A stretch of DNA of 64,000 nucleotides from Streptomyces sp. ITFR-16. Its GTDB lineage: Bacteria > Actinomycetota > Actinomycetes > Streptomycetales > Streptomycetaceae. This document shows, piece after piece, positions 48,423-57,157 of the stretch. Made by a program: the position numbers and the translations under genes. The notes below the pieces were generated by a model. That model was not told where the DNA came from and did not search any database. It saw nothing but the letters and a program-made list of their open reading frames with translations. The first letter of the stretch is position 1, and every line of letters begins with the position of its first letter. Where the stretch lies: NCBI RefSeq assembly GCF_031844705.1, contig NZ_CP134609.1, forward strand, positions 2,418,001 to 2,482,000. Direction: 5' to 3'.

Positions 48423-50224
48423 GGGTGCTGCTCCTTCGTGTGGGTACGAGTGTGCTGGTTCGGGACCGGGGGGCGGGTGGCAGGGCCCGTGTACGCGTGC
48501 CAGAGCGCGGCGTACTCGCCGCCGGCGGCGAGCAGCTCGGTGTGCGTGCCCTGCTCGGCGACCTCGCCGCCGCGGAGGATGAGGATGCGGTCCGCGGCGC
48601 GCGCCTGCTCCAGGCGGTGCGCCACGATCACGCTGGTACGTCCCCGGGTGACGCGTGCGAGGGCCGTCGCCAGCGGGGTGCGGCGGTGCGGGCCGTCCTG
48701 GGCGGTGGCCTCGTCGAGGACGACGACGTCCGGGTCGGCGATCAGGGCGCGGGCCAGCGCCAGGTGCTGGACCGCCCCGTCGTCCAGCGGGGTTCCGCCG
48801 GGGCCGAGCACGGTGTCGAGGCCGGCCGGCGGTTCCAGCGCCCAGCCGGCCCCGGTCTCGCGCAGGGCCCGGCGGAGTTCGTCGTCGGTGGCGGTGGGCC
48901 GGGCGATCCTCAGGTTGTCCGCGAGGGTGCCGCCGAACAGATGGGTCTCCTGGGTGACCAGATAGCGCGACGGGCCGGGTCCGCCCTCCGCTCCCCCGGT
49001 GGTGATCTCGCCCCGGTCAGGTTCGCCGAGGCCCGCGATCAGATGGGCCAGGGTGCTCTTGCCCGAGCCGCTGGCGCCGACGAGCGCGAGGCTCGTGCCC
49101 GGCGGCACCCGCACCGAGACTTCGCGCAGGGCCGGGCGGGTCCCGTCGTACGAGAACGAGACGCCCTTGACGTCCACGGACGCGGGTCCCCGCCCGGCCG
49201 CCCGTTCCCCGCCCCCTGCCCCGCCGGTGGCCTCGCGTCCCAAGTCGGTGATGCCGACGAGCCGGGAGAGCCCGGCCGTCGCCCGCTGGATGTCATCCAG
49301 GCTCCCCAGGAGCGCCCCGACCGGGCCGAAGAGGCGGTGGAAGTAGAGGGCCGCCGCCGTGGCGGCGCCCACCGAGACGGCCCCGGAGCGCAGGAGCGCG
49401 AAACCGGTGACGAGGACGGCGGCGAGGCCCAGGAACTCCGCCGCGTTGAGCAGGCCGGTGAACCGGTTGCGCAGCCGTACGCCGTCGCGCTGGCGGGCGA
49501 CGGCCCGTTCGCTGTGGGCGGCCAGCGCGCCGAGGTGCTGTTCCTGGGCCCGGTAGGCACGGACCGTCTCGGCACCGTGCACCGCCTCGATGACGCACTG
49601 GCCCCGGGCGGACTCCAGGCGGCGGATGTCCGCGTACACGAGGTGCGAGCGGGCGAGGAAGCGGCGGGTGGCGAGGATGTGGACGGGCAGGCAGACCAGG
49701 CCGGCCAGGGCCAGCCGGATGTCGAGGACGGCGAGGCCCACCAGGCTCAGGCCGATGGTGAAGCCGGCGTCGGTGACGTCGGGCAGCACGTCGGACGCGG
49801 CCTCCGAGGTCGCCTCGACGTCCCGGGTCACCCGGGAGACGACGTCGGAGCTGTCCGAGGACTCCAGGACGCGCGCCGGCAGGTGGACCGCCGTCTCGAA
49901 CACGTCCTCGCGCAGGGCCGCGAGCACGCCCTGGACGAGCACGACCAGCATCCGGCCCCCGGCGTGGGCGAGCGCGGTGCCGACGACGGCGACAGCCACG
50001 AGGGCAGCGCCGAGTTCCGTGACGCGGCGCCGGCCGCCCCCGTCCGTGACGGCATCCACGACGGCCCCGAGCAGCGGGGGTGTGGCGAGGGTGACGGCCG
50101 TGCCGGCGAGCAGGGTGAGCAGCGAGAGCGCGAGACGGCCCCGGTGGGCGCCGAGCCGGCGGATCAGCTCCTGGCGGGTGCGGCGGCCGGCGGCGACGGG
50201 CAGCGTGCCGGGTGCGGGGGTCAC
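48419..50224 (-). CDS. Exporter-fold ABC half-transporter (Walker A intact, signature lost), siderophore operon
   Basis: This 601-residue protein has a six-helix exporter-type domain (about 25-325) and a nucleotide-binding domain. Walker A is GASGSGKST (383-391), Q-loop Gln425 and Walker B LDEAT with Glu505. The signature reads LDDGAVQ (480-486) in place of LSGGQ, and the D-loop is also odd (TAQDG). It can therefore supply only the Walker half of one ATP site; its partner at 50221 has the complementary loss. The GTG overlaps the partner's stop and its stop overlaps the SIP start. Despite the exporter fold, the neighbours suggest siderophore import as in IrtAB or YbtPQ; export cannot be excluded. 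Confidence 0.9.
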   Translation of the reverse strand: MTPAPGTLPVAAGRRTRQELIRRLGAHRGRLALSLLTLLAGTAVTLATPPLLGAVVDAVTDGGGRRRVTELGAALVAVAVVGTALAHAGGRMLVVLVQGVLAALREDVFETAVHLPARVLESSDSSDVVSRVTRDVEATSEAASDVLPDVTDAGFTIGLSLVGLAVLDIRLALAGLVCLPVHILATRRFLARSHLVYADIRRLESARGQCVIEAVHGAETVRAYRAQEQHLGALAAHSERAVARQRDGVRLRNRFTGLLNAAEFLGLAAVLVTGFALLRSGAVSVGAATAAALYFHRLFGPVGALLGSLDDIQRATAGLSRLVGITDLGREATGGAGGGERAAGRGPASVDVKGVSFSYDGTRPALREVSVRVPPGTSLALVGASGSGKSTLAHLIAGLGEPDRGEITTGGAEGGPGPSRYLVTQETHLFGGTLADNLRIARPTATDDELRRALRETGAGWALEPPAGLDTVLGPGGTPLDDGAVQHLALARALIADPDVVVLDEATAQDGPHRRTPLATALARVTRGRTSVIVAHRLEQARAADRILILRGGEVAEQGTHTELLAAGGEYAALWHAYTGPATRPPVPNQHTRTHTKEQHP

Positions 50225-51861
50225 CTGGGGGTTCCGTTCGGTTCGCGGCGGTTGCCGCCGAGGTCGACGACCCGGTCGCAGGCGGCGAGCAGGATCCGGC
50301 TGTTGGTGATCAGGAGCGTGGTGGCGGTCAGGGCGCGCAACCCTTCGGCGATGCGCTGCTCGGTCACTGAGTCGACGGCGGTGGTGGGTTCGTCGAGGAC
50401 GACGAGGTCGGCGCCGGAGTGCAGCGCGCGGGCCAGCAGCAGGCGCTGGCGCTGGCCGCCGGAGAGCCTGCGCCCGTGCTCGCCGACCTCGGCCCGCTCG
50501 CCGCCGACCCGTTCGAGTACGTCGTCGAGCATCGCGGCCCGCAGCACGGCCGGGTCGCCCCCGCCGCCGGACGGGGTGATGTTGGCGCGCAGGGTGCCGG
50601 AGAACACCGCGCCGTGGTGGGGCGGTGCCGCGATCCGGGCGCGCACCGGATCCGGGCCGAGGTCGACCGCGTCGACGCCGCCGATCAGGAGTTCGCCGCG
50701 GCCGAGCGGGACGCGGTAGCCGAGCCGGTCGCTGAGCTGCCGGGCGTGGGCGGGGTGGCGAGGGACGACGCCGAGGAGTTCGCCGGGGCGCAGGTCGAGG
50801 GGTTCGCCGTGCTCGGGCGGATGCCAGCGCACGGCCGCGGTGGCGGGGACGGCCGGCGCGGTGGTGGCCCGGGCGGGCGGGATCAGCGGCGGTTCGGCCA
50901 GCAGCTCGCCGAGCCTCCGGGCCGAGGCTCGCTTGTGGATCCAGTTGGAGGCGAAGGTACCGACATGGGCCAGCGAGCCCTGGAGGAACTGGGCGAGTCC
51001 GAGGACGGTGACGAGCTGCCCGACGGTGATGCTGCCGTCCAGGGCGAGATATCCGGACGCCGTCGCGAGCGAGGCGAGGAACACCCCGGACAGCAGCAGG
51101 CTGAAGCTGCCGTACGCCAGGACCGCGCGCGCGGTGGCGACGGCGCCGCGCCGCGACTCCTCGCTTGCGGCCCGGTAGCGGCGGGCGGCCTCCGGCCGGG
51201 CGTTCATGCCGATGACGACCCGGAGCCCGGTGATCAGGTCGGTGGCGACCTCGCCGGCCCGTGCCGCCGCGCGCTGCTCGGTCAGTCCCCGGGCCTCCAG
51301 GGGCATCGAGACCCGGCGCATCACGACGAGCACCAGGACCGTGCCGGCGATGACGCCCAGGCCCAGCGGGACGGAGATCAGGAGCAGCGCGGTGGACGCG
51401 GTGAGGATCGCGGTGACGGTCGAGGCCTGCTGCACGACGCTCCAGGAGACCCCGGCGACCCGATAGGTGTCGGACGAGACCAGCGAGAGTGCCTCGCCGG
51501 GTCCCGGCCGGTGGCGCAGGGAGCGCGGGTCCAGCAGCCGGGCCATCACCCGCTGGCGCAGGGCGTGTTCGCCGTGGCCGTAGACGTCCACCATGGCGGT
51601 CGAGGCCCGCTGGTAGGACAGGGACAGGACGACGAAGACCGCCCCGAGCACCCCGAGCCACCAGAACAGCGCGGTGCGGTCCGAAGGGGCCAGGGCCCGG
51701 TCGATGACGACGCCGATGAGGACCGGCACCAGCGCCTCGCACAGCTGGTGGAGCATGAACGCGAGGGTGACCAGGACGAGCCTGCGGCCGCGCCCGTCGC
51801 GCAGCAGAGCGAGCCGGAACAGGGCCGGGACGGAGTGGGGTCCGGTGGCGGTCGCGTTCAC
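50221..51861 (-). CDS. Exporter-fold ABC half-transporter (Walker A lost, signature intact), siderophore operon
   Basis: This 546-residue protein has a six-helix exporter-type domain (about 28-315). Where Walker A should be (about 364-372) it reads GVVPRHPAH, without the Gly-Lys-Ser/Thr, so it cannot bind ATP phosphates there. The Q-loop Gln is also missing (PPHHGAVF). The signature LSGGQ (466-470) and Walker B LDEPT (Asp490-Glu491) are intact. With the partner at 48419 this gives exactly one complete composite ATP site. The GTG start overlaps the FecE-like stop (GTGA). A short NBD (about 190 residues) reflects deletions around the lost P-loop. Confidence 0.9.
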   Translation of the reverse strand: MNATATGPHSVPALFRLALLRDGRGRRLVLVTLAFMLHQLCEALVPVLIGVVIDRALAPSDRTALFWWLGVLGAVFVVLSLSYQRASTAMVDVYGHGEHALRQRVMARLLDPRSLRHRPGPGEALSLVSSDTYRVAGVSWSVVQQASTVTAILTASTALLLISVPLGLGVIAGTVLVLVVMRRVSMPLEARGLTEQRAAARAGEVATDLITGLRVVIGMNARPEAARRYRAASEESRRGAVATARAVLAYGSFSLLLSGVFLASLATASGYLALDGSITVGQLVTVLGLAQFLQGSLAHVGTFASNWIHKRASARRLGELLAEPPLIPPARATTAPAVPATAAVRWHPPEHGEPLDLRPGELLGVVPRHPAHARQLSDRLGYRVPLGRGELLIGGVDAVDLGPDPVRARIAAPPHHGAVFSGTLRANITPSGGGGDPAVLRAAMLDDVLERVGGERAEVGEHGRRLSGGQRQRLLLARALHSGADLVVLDEPTTAVDSVTEQRIAEGLRALTATTLLITNSRILLAACDRVVDLGGNRREPNGTPR

Positions 51862-52685
51862 CGGGCGTCCCGCTGCCGGCCCAGGGGGATGACCATGGGC
51901 GTGCCGGTGACCGGGTCGGGGGCGACCCGGCAGGGCAGGTCGAAGACCTCGCGCACGAGGTCTTCGGTCACGACCTCCCGCGGGGTGCCCTCGGCGACGA
52001 CCCGGCCGTCGCGCATGGCAATGAGATGGGTCGCGTAACGGGCGGCGTGGTTCAGGTCGTGGAGTACGGCGACGAGGGTGTGCCCGGCGCGGTGGAGATC
52101 GGTGAACAGCTCCATCAGCTCGATCTGGTGGGCGATGTCGAGGAAGGTGGTCGGTTCGTCCAGCAGCAGGACGGGGGTCTGCTGGGCGAGGACCATCGCC
52201 ACCCAGACGCGCTGGCGCTGGCCGCCGGAGAGTTCGTCGACCGGCCGGCCGGAGAGCTCGGTGACGGCGGTGGCCGCCATGGCCTCCCGTACGGCCTGCT
52301 CGTCGCGCGCGGTCCACTGGCGCAGCAGCCTCTGGTGCGGGTGGCGTCCCCGGGCGACCAGGTCGGCGACGGTGATCCCGTCGGGCGCAGGTGAGGTCTG
52401 GGGCAGTAGCCCGAGGGTCCGGGCCACCTCCCGGAAACCGTGGTCCGCGAGGGAGCGGCCGTCCAGGACGACCCGGCCCGCGGTGGGCTTCAGCAGCCGG
52501 GACACGGCACGCAACAGGGTCGACTTGCCACAGGCGTTGGGGCCGATGACGACGGTGAACGAGCGGTCGGGGATCCGTACGTCGAGATGCTCCGAGACAG
52601 GCCGCCGGCCGTAGCCGATGGACGCATCGAGCACCTCCAGCCGGGCCGGGACCGGGGTCCGGGTGGTCTGCGTCGTGCTGGTCAC
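51858..52685 (-). CDS. Ferric-siderophore ABC importer ATPase (FecE/FepC type)
   Basis: This 275-residue ATPase energises the two permeases upstream. Walker A is GPNACGKST (48-56), signature LSGGQ (152-156) and Walker B LLLDEPT with Glu177, followed by the H-loop HDLNHA. The GTG at 52685 is chosen because GAGGAG lies 5 nt before it. The alternative ATG at 52727 overlaps the permease stop (ATGA), like other junctions in this operon, but lacks a ribosome site. C-terminal PVTGTPMVIPLG is typical of FepC-like proteins. Confidence 0.93.
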   Translation of the reverse strand: MTSTTQTTRTPVPARLEVLDASIGYGRRPVSEHLDVRIPDRSFTVVIGPNACGKSTLLRAVSRLLKPTAGRVVLDGRSLADHGFREVARTLGLLPQTSPAPDGITVADLVARGRHPHQRLLRQWTARDEQAVREAMAATAVTELSGRPVDELSGGQRQRVWVAMVLAQQTPVLLLDEPTTFLDIAHQIELMELFTDLHRAGHTLVAVLHDLNHAARYATHLIAMRDGRVVAEGTPREVVTEDLVREVFDLPCRVAPDPVTGTPMVIPLGRQRDAR

Positions 52686-52723
52686 GGGTACTCCTCGCGG
52701 ACGGGCGGCCGGGGCGGGGGTGT

Positions 52724-53827
52724 TCATGTGCGCCGCCCCGTGTAGCGGCGGGCGAGCAGCCAGGCCAGATAGGCCCCGCCGACGCACACCGTGACGATGC
52801 CGACGGGCAGGTCGACGCGCTGGGCGATGAAGTCGGCGCCGGTCAGGACGGCGGCACCGGTCAGCGCGGCCGGGACGATCCGCACCGTGGTGGGGCTGCG
52901 CGTCAGCCGCTGGGCGATCTGGGGTGCGGCGAGCGCGATGAACGAGATCGGACCGACGGCCGCGGTGACGAGCGCGGTGAGCGCGACCCCGGTGAGGGTG
53001 GCCGCGAGCCGGGTGCGCTGCGCGCGGACACCGAGGGCCACGGCCGCGTCGTCGCCCAGCTCCAGCTGGACCAGGGGCCGTGCGACGGCGGCGGAACAGA
53101 TCAGCAGGACCACGAAGACGGCGGCGGTCAAACGCAGTTGCTCGAAGCCGAGTCCGCTGAGGGAGCCCGCTCCCCAGGTCGCCGCCAGCATCGCCTGCTG
53201 CGGGTTGACGGAGAGGAGCAGCATCGAGGTGAAGGAGCCGAGGAAGGCGCCGACGGCGATGCCGACGATGATCAGGCGGAAGGGGGCGAGCCCGCCCCGG
53301 TAGGCCAGCAGATAGACCAGGAGGGCGGTCAGCGCCCCGCCGATCAGTGAACCCGAGGCGACGGCGAGGTAGTCGGCGGTGCCGAGCACCAGCATCACCA
53401 CGCTCGCGCCCGCGTACGAACCGGAGGCGAAGCCGATCACGTCGGGCGAGCCGAGCGGGTTGCGGGTGAGCGACTGGAAGAGGGCTCCGCTGACGGCGAG
53501 CGCCGCGCCGCAGACGATCGCGAACAGCAGCCGGGGCAGCCGCCAGTCCACGACCACCAGCCGGTCGCGGGGGTCGGCTTCCGGGTCGAGGAGGGCGGCC
53601 AGCACCCGCGCCGGGGCGAGCTGGATGGACCCGGTGGCCAGGGTGAGGACGCCGAGTGCGGCCACGGCGAGGGCCATGGCGGCGCAGACGAGGACGGCCC
53701 GCCGGTCGACGCGCAGGGCCGCTCCGGCCCGCCGCCAGACCCAGACGGTCCGGCCGAAGTCGATCCGGCCCGGTGCGGGAGGGGTTGCGGGTGCGGCGGA
53801 CGGTGCGGGGGCGGGTGCGGCGGTCAC
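52724..53827 (-). CDS. Ferric-siderophore ABC permease (FecD/FepG type)
   Basis: This 367-residue permease has about nine to ten helices of the BtuC/FecCD fold. A Pro/Ala-rich cytoplasmic N-terminus of about 45 residues precedes TM1. SGALFQSLTRNPLGSPDVIG is the family motif, and GPISFIALAAPQIAQRL is the coupling-helix region that contacts the ATPase. The GTG at 53827 has GGAAGG upstream and overlaps the stop of the partner permease (GTGA). Together with 53824-54906 it forms the heterodimeric channel. Confidence 0.94.
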   Translation of the reverse strand: MTAAPAPAPSAAPATPPAPGRIDFGRTVWVWRRAGAALRVDRRAVLVCAAMALAVAALGVLTLATGSIQLAPARVLAALLDPEADPRDRLVVVDWRLPRLLFAIVCGAALAVSGALFQSLTRNPLGSPDVIGFASGSYAGASVVMLVLGTADYLAVASGSLIGGALTALLVYLLAYRGGLAPFRLIIVGIAVGAFLGSFTSMLLLSVNPQQAMLAATWGAGSLSGLGFEQLRLTAAVFVVLLICSAAVARPLVQLELGDDAAVALGVRAQRTRLAATLTGVALTALVTAAVGPISFIALAAPQIAQRLTRSPTTVRIVPAALTGAAVLTGADFIAQRVDLPVGIVTVCVGGAYLAWLLARRYTGRRT

Positions 53828-54906
53828 AGGGTGCTCACCTTCCGGCGCCGGACGAGCGCGACGAGGACGGGGGCGCCGACGAGCGCGGTGACGAGCCCGA
53901 CCCGCATCTCGCCGGAGGGCAGGATCACGCGGCCGATGATGTCGGCGGCCAGCAGGAAGGCGGGCGCGGCGACGACCGTGACGGGCAGGATCCAGCGCTG
54001 GTCGGGTCCGGTGAACCAGCGCACGATGTGGGGCACCATCAGCCCGACGAACGAGATCGGCCCGGCGACGGCGACGGAGGTCCCGGCCAGCAGGGTGACG
54101 GCCAGGACCATGACCACCCGGGTCAGGGCGAGCCGGGTACCCAGGGAGCGGGCGAGGTCGTCGCCCAGGGCCAGGGCGTTCAGCGAGCCCGCGCTGCACA
54201 GGCCGAGGACGAGCCCGGCGCCGATCAGAGGCAGGGCGACGGGGAGGATGTCGAGCGAGCGGCCGCCGATGGAGCCGACGCCCCAGAACCGCATGACGTC
54301 GAACGTGGTCGTGTTCTTGAGCGCCATGGCGGAGGTGAAGCCGCCGCACACGGCGGTGAACGCGACCCCCGCGAGGGTGAGTTTGGCCGGGCTGCCCCGG
54401 TCGGCGCCGACGGAGCCGAGCGTGTAGACGAGCACGGTGAGCCCGAAGGCCCCCGCCAGCGCGAACCAGATGAACTGGCCGGCGCCGGTGTAGCCGAGCA
54501 CGGCGACGGCGAACGTCACCGCGAGGCTCGCGCCGGCGTTCACCCCGAGGATGCCGGGATCGGCCAGCGGGTTACGGGTGAACGCCTGGATCAGCGCGCC
54601 GCTGAGGCCGAGGGCCGCGCCGACGACCAGCCCGGTCACGGTGCGCGGCACCCGCAGCTCGCGCACCATCACGTGCTCGTCGGAGTCGTCGAAGTGGAAC
54701 AGCGCGTCCCACACCGTGCCGGGGGCGATGGAACGGGCGCCGATCATCACGCTGAGGACGGCGACCACGAGCAGCAGCCCGATCGCGGTCAGCAGGATGA
54801 GCAGGCGGGAGCGGGTGCGCCGGGCCGATCCCGCGTCCTCGCGCGGGACCGGCAGATCACGCTCCGTGCCGGTGGTGGGGTCACCCTTGGGTGGGGCGGT
54901 CGTCAT
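53824..54906 (-). CDS. Ferric-siderophore ABC permease (FecC/FepD type)
   Basis: This 360-residue permease of the FecCD family has about nine to ten helices. SGALIQAFTRNPLADPGILG is the family motif, and GPISFVGLMVPHIVRWF the coupling region. The N-terminal 30 residues are hydrophilic. The ATG at 54906 lies 47 nt after the stop of the binding-protein gene. The stop overlaps the next permease start, so the subunits are made together. Confidence 0.94.
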   Translation of the reverse strand: MTTAPPKGDPTTGTERDLPVPREDAGSARRTRSRLLILLTAIGLLLVVAVLSVMIGARSIAPGTVWDALFHFDDSDEHVMVRELRVPRTVTGLVVGAALGLSGALIQAFTRNPLADPGILGVNAGASLAVTFAVAVLGYTGAGQFIWFALAGAFGLTVLVYTLGSVGADRGSPAKLTLAGVAFTAVCGGFTSAMALKNTTTFDVMRFWGVGSIGGRSLDILPVALPLIGAGLVLGLCSAGSLNALALGDDLARSLGTRLALTRVVMVLAVTLLAGTSVAVAGPISFVGLMVPHIVRWFTGPDQRWILPVTVVAAPAFLLAADIIGRVILPSGEMRVGLVTALVGAPVLVALVRRRKVSTL

Positions 54907-54953
54907 GGTTGTCCTTGGAAGAGGGCGTCACCGGGGGAAGCGGCGGAGGTCGG

Positions 54954-56042
54954 TCAGGAGCCCGCGCCGGTGCTGCCCTTGCCCGCCACGGCGTCGGCGA
55001 GCATGGGCACGTACCGCTTCAGCGCCCAGGGGATGGAGAGCACCGAGGGGCCGCTGATGGCCATGCCCATCGTCGCGTCCTGCACGAAGGCGTAGTTCTT
55101 TCCGGCGATCGGCTTCCAGCGCGAGAAGAGCGGGTCCTTGAGGGTGTACGGGACCTCGTCGGCGCCGTTGGCCCAGGCGACGAAGATGTCGGACTCGATC
55201 GTGTCGAGCTTCTCCAGGCTGACGCCGCCGTACCAGTTGGTGCCCTTCGCGGTGGACGCGATGGTCTTCATCGACGGGGTGTTGCGGAAGCCCATCTCGG
55301 TCAGCAGCCGGACGCGGGCGTCGTAGTTGAGATACAGCCCGACCTCGGTGGACCCGGGGGTGAGGGCCAGTCCGTAGGTGAAGGTCTTGCCCTTGAACTC
55401 CGGGTGCTCCTTCGTCACCTCGGCCAGCCGGCCCTGGACGTCGGTGACGAGGCTCTCGGCCTTCTTCGTCTCGCCCATCGCCCTGCCGATCGTGCGGGTC
55501 ATCTCCTGCCAGGTCCCGCCGTCCCAGGGCTTCTTCAGATAGGGGATGGTGGGGGCGATCTCGGAGAGGCGCTTGTAGTCGACATCGCTGATGCCGGAGT
55601 ACAGGCCGACGATGAGGTCCGGCTTCAGCGAGAGGATCTGCTCGAAGTCGATCTCGCCCGCGTCGCCGTAGTTGAGCGTCTCCGGGAGCGGCCCGCCGAG
55701 CTTCTCGACCGTGCTGCGGAACCACGGGGTGTGGCCCTGCTTGTCGCCGCCCCACTGCTCATCGACACCGACCGGGACCGTGCCCAGTGCCGCGACCACG
55801 TCCAGCGACATCCAGCTGACGGCCACGACCCGCTGGGGCTTCTGCTTGATCGTGGTGCTTCCGTGGCCGTGCTTGATGGTCACGGGGAAGGCGCCCGAGG
55901 CGGCTCCGGTCTTCGCCTTCGCCGTGTCCGGCCCGGATCCGCCGCTGCCGCAGCCCGCCAAAACGACGACGGCCGCGACCACCAGCCCCACGAGGCGCAC
56001 GGCGACGCCGGGTCTGCGGCCGGCCGGAGTGGATATGGACAT
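54954..56042 (-). CDS. Iron-siderophore-binding lipoprotein
   Basis: This 362-residue lipoprotein captures ferric siderophore outside the cell for the FecCDE-type importer. The ATG at 56042 has GAGGAG 5 nt upstream. The signal peptide ends in lipobox VLAGC (Cys31). The periplasmic-binding fold of the FecB/FhuD class shows KPQRVVAVSWMSLDVVAAL, then EIDFEQILSLKPDLIVG and ALKRYVPMLADAV at the end. It is the first gene of the operon and has an iron box about 95 nt upstream, so it should be induced by iron starvation. The siderophore is unknown. Confidence 0.94.
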   Translation of the reverse strand: MSISTPAGRRPGVAVRLVGLVVAAVVVLAGCGSGGSGPDTAKAKTGAASGAFPVTIKHGHGSTTIKQKPQRVVAVSWMSLDVVAALGTVPVGVDEQWGGDKQGHTPWFRSTVEKLGGPLPETLNYGDAGEIDFEQILSLKPDLIVGLYSGISDVDYKRLSEIAPTIPYLKKPWDGGTWQEMTRTIGRAMGETKKAESLVTDVQGRLAEVTKEHPEFKGKTFTYGLALTPGSTEVGLYLNYDARVRLLTEMGFRNTPSMKTIASTAKGTNWYGGVSLEKLDTIESDIFVAWANGADEVPYTLKDPLFSRWKPIAGKNYAFVQDATMGMAISGPSVLSIPWALKRYVPMLADAVAGKGSTGAGS

Positions 56043-56136
56043 GGTTCTCCTCGGATCTGTGCGCCCCGCGGTCGAGCGGCGGCGGGTGTACGGGGAGGGC
56101 GGCCGGGGCGGCACGCGTGTCGGCCCCGCACTCAAC

Positions 56137-56155
56137 TTAGGGCACCCTCACCTAG
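56137..56155 (-). promoter_or_regulatory. DmdR1/IdeR-type iron box of the siderophore operon
   Basis: The 19-bp site starts TTAGGGCACCC and ends CACCTAG. By my count it matches 14 of 19 positions of the TTAGGTTAGGCTAACCTAA-type consensus in its best orientation. It lies about 95 nt upstream of the lipoprotein ATG. Iron-bound DmdR would repress here. Confidence 0.75.
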
Positions 56156-56247
56156 AGGAACGCTAAGGAGCGGGAACACTCCCGGGGGACGCGGACCGGC
56201 CATGCTGTGTCGAGATTCGGCCATGCGGGGTGCGGCGACATCAGCGT

Positions 56248-57105
56248 TCAGCGCTCGCCCTGCGCCGGCACCGTCTGCTCGCGCAGATATCCGGTGGGGC
56301 TGACCCCGGTCACCCGGCGGAAGGCTGCGGAGAACGCGCTCGTTGTGGAGTAGCCGCAGCGGTGGGCGACCAGATTGACCGGACGCCCCTGCGCCAGCAG
56401 CGTCGTGGCGGCGGACATCCGCACCAGCGCACGCCAGCGCGCGAAGGACATCCCGACATCGCGTCCGAAGGCCCGGCTGACGGTGCGCACGCTCAGCGCG
56501 TGCCGTGCCGCCCACGCCTCCAGCGAGAGTTCGCTCTCCGGGTCGCGCATGACGTCGTCGGCCAGCGCGCGGATCCGCGCGTCCTCGGGGACGGGTACGT
56601 CGATGGCGGGGTGCGGGTCCTCCTCCAGCAGCTCGATGACGACACGCTGGGTGCGCAGCCTGAGGTCGTCGGGCATCGAGGTGGCGTCGAGGTGGAGCAG
56701 CATCTCCTGGAGGGCGCGCCGCACCCGCAGCGGGCGCAGTCCGGTCCAGTGCGGCGGAATCGCGGCCCGGGTCACATAGGTGTAGCAGCTCACGCTGCCC
56801 GGGTCGGACCAGGAGTCGTGCGGGGTGCCGGGCGGCAGCCAGATCCCCTGGCCGGGCACGAGGCGGCGCACGGCGCCGCGCGTGTGCAGCGTGAGCGAGC
56901 CGTGGTGCGGCCAGACCAGGAGCCCGTCGGCGTGGGTGTGCACCCCGGGGGCGACCGGCAGGGCCGGCGGCGATCCGTCGAAGACGGCGGTGGTGAGCAG
57001 ATAGGGCGCGGACACCTCGGCGCCGCCCGCCGTCGGCTCGGCCCAGCGGAGCGCGACCGCCGGGCGCGCCGCGCCGCGCTCACGGCCCGGGACTGTAGCC
57101 AGCAT
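56248..57105 (-). CDS. AraC-family regulator of the siderophore operon
   Basis: This 285-residue regulator has an N-terminal cupin sensor (about 30-130, with the PGVHTHADGLLVWPHHG and IWLPPGTPHDSW motifs). The C-terminal double HTH (about 190-280) includes LSVRTVSRAFGRDVGMSFARWR and VAHRCGYSTTSAFSAAFRRVTGVSP. Iron-linked AraC activators that sense siderophores are known in other bacteria (PchR, AlcR). The adjacent operon and the iron box touching this gene suggest the same. TAACCT lies 6 nt before the ATG inside the iron box, so a leaderless, Fe-repressed transcript is likely. Confidence 0.92.
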   Translation of the reverse strand: MLATVPGRERGAARPAVALRWAEPTAGGAEVSAPYLLTTAVFDGSPPALPVAPGVHTHADGLLVWPHHGSLTLHTRGAVRRLVPGQGIWLPPGTPHDSWSDPGSVSCYTYVTRAAIPPHWTGLRPLRVRRALQEMLLHLDATSMPDDLRLRTQRVVIELLEEDPHPAIDVPVPEDARIRALADDVMRDPESELSLEAWAARHALSVRTVSRAFGRDVGMSFARWRALVRMSAATTLLAQGRPVNLVAHRCGYSTTSAFSAAFRRVTGVSPTGYLREQTVPAQGER

Positions 57106-57109
57106 GAAG

Positions 57110-57128
57110 TTAGGTTAGCCTAACCTCC
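57110..57128 (-). promoter_or_regulatory. Near-perfect DmdR1/IdeR iron box at the araC start
   Basis: TTAGGTTAGCCTAACCTCC matches 17 of 19 positions of the consensus. It begins 4 nt upstream of the araC ATG and covers the probable -10 (TAACCT on the minus strand, 57112-57117). Confidence 0.9.
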
Positions 57129-57157
57129 TGGCCGCGAAGGCCCCGGGCCGTGATGGG

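Noticed and set aside
48419..51742. Single 1107-codon ABC protein
   Set aside because: The N-terminal third is the shadow of the partner gene; the GTG at 50224 overlapping the partner stop gives a normal half-transporter.
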